DNA of 9,274 nucleotides from Nonomuraea sp. Lineage in GTDB: Bacteria; Actinomycetota; Actinomycetes; Streptosporangiales; Streptosporangiaceae. The notes beneath the pieces were generated by a model. The model saw nothing but the letters and a program-made list of their open reading frames with translations, made no database searches and was not told the DNA's origin. The DNA lies in assembly GCA_013362835.1 (NCBI GenBank), contig JABFVJ010000151.1, positions 1 to 9,274 on the forward strand, given 5' to 3'. The first letter of the stretch is position 1; every line of letters starts with the position of its first letter. The position numbers and the translations under genes are program-made. Shown piece by piece: positions 6,075 through 9,274 of this stretch.

Positions 6075-6910
6075 AACTGGCACTCCGGCACGTGTTCGTC
6101 CTCGTCGTGTGCGCGTTCGCGCTGTTCCCGATCCTGTTCGTGGTCTCGGCGGCGATCAACCCCATGGGCACGCTCGCCTCCACCGACCTGCTGCCGTCGG
6201 GGGCGAGCCTGACCAACTTCGCCAACCTGCTCACCTCCGACACCTATCCGTTCGGCCGCTGGTTCTTCAACTCGGTGTTCATCGCGCTGACCTCGTCGTT
6301 CGCGAGCCTGCTGCTGTCGATGCTGGCCGCCTACGCCTTCAGCCGCATGCGCTTCGCAGGCCGCCGGGTCGGGCTGCTCGCGCTGCTGCTCATCCAGATG
6401 TTCCCGCAGTTCCTGGCCATCGTGACGATCTTCATGATCTTCACCGAGGTGACCGAGCTGTACCCGGCCTTCGGCTTCAACACCATCTGGGGCCTGCTGC
6501 TGCTCTATCTCGGCGGCGCGCTCGGCGTGAACACCTGGCTGATGAAGGGCTTCCTCGACACCGTGCCCAAGGAGCTCGACGAGGCCGCCACCGTCGACGG
6601 CGCCACGCACGCGCAGATCTTCTGGCGGGTCATCATGCCGCTGGTCACGCCGATCCTCGCGGTCACCGCGCTGCTCGCCTTCATCGGCGTCATGAGTGAG
6701 TTCCTCATGGCCAACGTGTTCCTGCGCGACCCCGAGAGCAAGACCCTCGCCGTCGGCATGTACGGCATGATCGCCGGCGACCACCGCAACGCCAACTTCG
6801 GCATGTTCGCCGCGGCGACGTTGCTCACCGCCGTACCCACGGTGAGCGTGTTCCTATGGCTGCAGAAGTACATCGTCTCCGGGCTCACGGCCGGGGCTGT
6901 CAAGGGATAG
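6071..6910 (+). CDS. malG: MalG-type maltodextrin ABC permease subunit
   Basis: This 279-residue inner-membrane partner of MalF has six predicted membrane segments, near 7-29, 66-90, 100-124, 136-158, 187-208 and 242-266. The EAA coupling loop runs from ELDEAATVDGATHAQIFWRV to IMPL (168-190), with E171 and G177 conserved. The C-terminus SGLTAGAVKG matches the tail typical of MalG, which in E. coli reaches towards the substrate path. The ATG at 6071 overlaps the malF stop as ATGA. The Shine-Dalgarno GGAGG (6059-6063), 7 nt upstream inside the end of malF, supports this start. Length is close to E. coli MalG (296 residues). The gene lies 4 nt before the GH13 gene, so all four plus-strand genes are most likely one transcript. 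Confidence 0.94.
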   Translation: MKLALRHVFVLVVCAFALFPILFVVSAAINPMGTLASTDLLPSGASLTNFANLLTSDTYPFGRWFFNSVFIALTSSFASLLLSMLAAYAFSRMRFAGRRVGLLALLLIQMFPQFLAIVTIFMIFTEVTELYPAFGFNTIWGLLLLYLGGALGVNTWLMKGFLDTVPKELDEAATVDGATHAQIFWRVIMPLVTPILAVTALLAFIGVMSEFLMANVFLRDPESKTLAVGMYGMIAGDHRNANFGMFAAATLLTAVPTVSVFLWLQKYIVSGLTAGAVKG

Positions 6911-6914
6911 GTCC

Positions 6915-8711
6915 ATGCGTCACATCGGCGAGCCGCATCACGACGGCTCAGCTCTCTACGTCTCCTGCCAGGAGCCGGCGCTCGGCTCGCGCGTCACCCT
7001 CTGGCTGCGGGCGCCGCTGGCCGCCGGCGTCACCGGCGTGCACGTCCGTACGGTCTGCGACGGCGAGCCCCGCTACACCGAGGCCCGCGTCGACGAGGCC
7101 AGGACCGGCGCGCGCGTGGCCGGGTTCGGCTCCGGCGTCCACGGGGCCGACGTCTGGTGGCAGGCCGAGGTCACGGCGGTCAACCCGGTCACGCCGTACC
7201 GGTTCCTGCTGCGTACCGGGCGGGGCCAGGCGTGGCTCACGGCGGCGGGACCGGTCACCCACGACGTGACCGACGCGGGCGACTTCCGCCTGGTCTGTCA
7301 CCAGGCGCCGCCGTCGTGGATGTCGGACACGATCGTCTACCAGATCTTCCCCGACCGGTTCGACCGCTCGGGGCCCATGCCCGAGCCGCCGGACTGGGCG
7401 CTGCCGCGCGACTGGGACCGCGACCCGGTGATCCCGAGCGGTCCCGGCACCGCCGAGCAGTTCTACGGCGGCGACCTCGACGGCGTCGTCCGCCGCCTGG
7501 ACCACATCCAGGGGCTCGGCGCCGACACCGTCTACCTGACGCCGATCTTCCCCGGCCGCTCCAACCACCGCTACGACGCCGCGAGCTTCGAGCACGTCGA
7601 CCCGCTGCTCGGCGGCGACGAGGCCCTGCACCGGCTGTCGGGCGCGCTGCACGCGCGCGGCATGCGCCTGCTCGGCGACATCACCACCAACCACTGCGGC
7701 GACGCCCACGAATGGTTCACCGCCGCCGTCTCCGACGTGAACGCCCCCGAACGGGAGATGTTCTACTTCGACCCCGACACCGGCGACTACGAGTCCTGGT
7801 GGGGCGTCAAGTCGCTGCCCAAGCTCAACTGGGGCAGCGAGCTCGTACGCTCCAGCATGCGCGCGGTGCTCAAGAAGTGGCTCGGCCCGCTCGACGGCTG
7901 GCGCGTCGACGTCGCCAACATGACCGGCAGGCTCGGCCACGACGACCACAACCACGAGGTCGCCGCCATGCTGCGCGGGCAGCTCGGCCCCGAGGCCGCC
8001 TTCATCGCCGAGCACAACCACGACGCCTCGGCCGACCTCGACCGCGACGGCTGGCACGGCACCATGAACTACGGCGGCTTCACCCGCCCGGTCTGGGCCT
8101 GGCTGCGCGGCCCCGAGCTGGACCTGGACCACTTCCTGGGCGTGCCGGGCGGCGTGCCGCGGCGCGACGGCCTCGACACGCTGGCCACGTTCAGGACGTT
8201 CGCCTCACATTTGTCGTGGCGCTCACTCACGCACTCCTGGCAGCTGCTCGACTCCCACGACTCGCCGCGCATCCGCACGGTGACGGGCTCGCGCGACCGC
8301 CACCTGCTCGCCCTCGGCCTGCAGGCCACCCTGCCCGGCACGCCGATGGTGTTCGCGGGCAGCGAGTTCGGCCTCACCGGGATCAACGGGGAGCACTCGC
8401 GCACCCCGATGCCCTGGAACCGGCCGCACGACCAGGACCCGGCGACGCTGGCCGCCTACCGCGAGCTGCTCGGGCTGCGCCGTGCCGAGCCCGCGCTGCG
8501 CCACGGCGGCCTGCGCTGGCTGCACGCCGACGCCGACTGCCTGGTCTTCGCCCGCGAGACGTTCGAGGAGTCTCTGGTGGTGTGCGTACGCCGCGCGCCC
8601 GGCACGCCGCTGGAGCTCGGCACGCGCGCCGAAGGCGTTTACAACGCTCCAGACGGCGACGTGATCCCGGGCGACGGACCTTCACTGAGTGTGTGGCGCC
8701 TCACACGCTGA
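6915..8711 (+). CDS. Cytoplasmic GH13 maltodextrin-degrading enzyme (neopullulanase/cyclomaltodextrinase/MalZ-like)
   Basis: This 598-residue enzyme lacks a signal peptide. A beta-rich N-terminal domain (about 12-127) resembles the CBM34-type module of neopullulanases, cyclomaltodextrinases and MalZ. The GH13 barrel starts at SDTIVYQIFPDRF (137-149). Catalytic regions are intact: region I DITTNH (255-260), region V LPKLN (301-305, close to the MPKLN of the neopullulanase group), region II GWRVDVAN with nucleophile D332, region III IAEHNHD with acid/base E366, and region IV LLDSHD with D449. It probably cuts imported maltodextrins into shorter units for the alpha-glucosidase across the intergenic region to finish. 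The ATG at 6915 has AAGGGA (6902-6907) 7 nt upstream, within the end of malG. Its place directly after malG, where some operons carry an ATPase or other accessory gene, is notable. Exact specificity (maltodextrins, cyclodextrins or pullulan) is undetermined. Confidence 0.9.
   Translation: MRHIGEPHHDGSALYVSCQEPALGSRVTLWLRAPLAAGVTGVHVRTVCDGEPRYTEARVDEARTGARVAGFGSGVHGADVWWQAEVTAVNPVTPYRFLLRTGRGQAWLTAAGPVTHDVTDAGDFRLVCHQAPPSWMSDTIVYQIFPDRFDRSGPMPEPPDWALPRDWDRDPVIPSGPGTAEQFYGGDLDGVVRRLDHIQGLGADTVYLTPIFPGRSNHRYDAASFEHVDPLLGGDEALHRLSGALHARGMRLLGDITTNHCGDAHEWFTAAVSDVNAPEREMFYFDPDTGDYESWWGVKSLPKLNWGSELVRSSMRAVLKKWLGPLDGWRVDVANMTGRLGHDDHNHEVAAMLRGQLGPEAAFIAEHNHDASADLDRDGWHGTMNYGGFTRPVWAWLRGPELDLDHFLGVPGGVPRRDGLDTLATFRTFASHLSWRSLTHSWQLLDSHDSPRIRTVTGSRDRHLLALGLQATLPGTPMVFAGSEFGLTGINGEHSRTPMPWNRPHDQDPATLAAYRELLGLRRAEPALRHGGLRWLHADADCLVFARETFEESLVVCVRRAPGTPLELGTRAEGVYNAPDGDVIPGDGPSLSVWRLTR
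8688..8709 (+). terminator. Possible T-less terminator hairpin at the end of the mal operon
   Basis: AGTGTGTG (8688-8695) can pair with CACACGCT (8702-8709) over 8 bp with one G-U pair and a 6-nt loop, across the last codons and stop of the GH13 gene. No T-run follows; actinomycete hairpin terminators often lack one. Its overlap with coding sequence and modest stability leave it uncertain. Confidence 0.25.
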
Positions 8712-8769
8712 TCACGCTACGGTATGCGTCTGCCCCGTCCCGCCTTCAACTAGACAGTGGTGTGCTCGC

Positions 8770-9274
8770 ATGAGGTTGCTCTCCGTAGCCGTCGCGGCTT
8801 CGTTCCTGGCCGTCGTCCCCACCACGGCCGAAGCCCAGGCGGGCACCACCTACTACGTCGACTCCAAGGCGGGCGACGACGGCGCGGCCGGCACCAGCGC
8901 CGACAAGCCGTGGAAGTCGCTCGACCAGGTCAACGCCGCCGACCTCAAGCCGGGCGACACGATCAGCTTCAAGCGGGGCAGCAGCTTCACCGGCCCGCTC
9001 ACGCTCACCGCCAAGGGCACCGCGGCCAGGCCCATCGTCATCCAGGCCCACGGCGCCGGGCCGCTGGCCAGGATCAGCGGCGGCGAGGGTGCGTGCGTGC
9101 TGGTCAAGGGCGCCTACTGGCGCATCGGCGGCCTGCGCGCCTCCAAGTGCGGGTGGGCCGGGTTCGAGCTGGCGGGCCACCACGTCGAGCTGACCGGCGT
9201 GCAGGCCGACGGCAACGGCGCGGGCGTGTGGGTGACGCCGTCCGGCTCCCGCAACACCGTCCGCGACAGCACGC
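8770..9274 (+). CDS. Secreted right-handed parallel beta-helix protein, N-terminal part
   Basis: The reading frame is open from the ATG at 8770 to the window edge, giving 168 residues and no stop, so the gene is truncated by the window. A signal peptide is clear: MRLLS, a hydrophobic core, then TTAEA-QA with cleavage after A22 or A24. The mature start TTYYVDSKAGDDGAAGTS, followed by PWKSLDQVNAADLKPGD and FKRGSSFTGPL, is the standard opening of extracellular pectate-lyase-like beta-helix proteins. Beta-helix coils with valine/isoleucine ladders continue to the edge (ELTGVQADGNGAGVWV). Many relatives bind or cleave polysaccharides, but no catalytic residues are visible in this part, so activity is unknown. 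It begins 58 nt after the GH13 stop on the same strand. No strong Shine-Dalgarno was found, and whether it belongs to the mal transcript is unclear. The coding character (G/C third positions) matches the neighbours. Confidence 0.85.
   Translation, partial: MRLLSVAVAASFLAVVPTTAEAQAGTTYYVDSKAGDDGAAGTSADKPWKSLDQVNAADLKPGDTISFKRGSSFTGPLTLTAKGTAARPIVIQAHGAGPLARISGGEGACVLVKGAYWRIGGLRASKCGWAGFELAGHHVELTGVQADGNGAGVWVTPSGSRNTVRDST

Noticed and set aside
8712..8769. Promoter for the beta-helix gene
   Set aside because: TACGGT at 8718-8723 fits a -10 pattern, but no -35 lies at 16-18 nt upstream, so it is not listed as a feature.

Overview
The window is GC-rich, densely coding DNA with strong G/C bias at third codon positions, GTG as well as ATG starts, and an actinobacterial-type lipoprotein leader. 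All of this points to a high-GC actinomycete. The protein sequences feel closest to Streptosporangiales/Streptomycetales relatives, but the genus cannot be fixed from sequence alone. I see no tRNA, rRNA, CRISPR array, insertion sequence or phage gene.

Layout. On the minus strand lie an OmpR-class sensor histidine kinase (24-1364) and, upstream of it in the direction of transcription, a GH13 alpha-glucosidase (1430-2929). A 303-bp divergent intergenic region (2930-3232) follows and is full of inverted repeats. On the plus strand there is then a tight four-gene cluster: a MalE-type lipoprotein that binds maltose/maltodextrin (3233-4504), MalF-type permease (4506-6074), MalG-type permease (6071-6910), and a second GH13 enzyme of the neopullulanase/cyclomaltodextrinase/MalZ kind (6915-8711). 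Gaps between these four are +1, -4 and +4 nt. After a 58-bp gap begins a secreted parallel beta-helix protein (8770 to the window edge), which is cut off.

How the genes work together. MalE captures malto-oligosaccharides outside the membrane and MalFG carries them in. The two GH13 enzymes lack signal peptides, so they should act in the cytoplasm and break the sugars down to glucose and short maltosides. They come from complementary GH13 groups: the alpha-glucosidase has a QPDLN region V and the second enzyme has an MPKLN-like LPKLN. No ATPase and no transcriptional regulator is encoded here. By analogy with Streptomyces, a shared MsiK-type ATPase and a LacI-family MalR/AglR-type repressor encoded elsewhere are expected.

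What is most worth a second look. The system itself is a known type, and I do not see a clearly new biological system. The most interesting signals are regulatory: repeated CTTGC/GCAAG half-sites arranged as large palindromes between the two divergent units, and a small hairpin that would bury the malE ribosome-binding site and start codon. The kinase is also unusual in sitting next to sugar genes with no adjacent response regulator in view.
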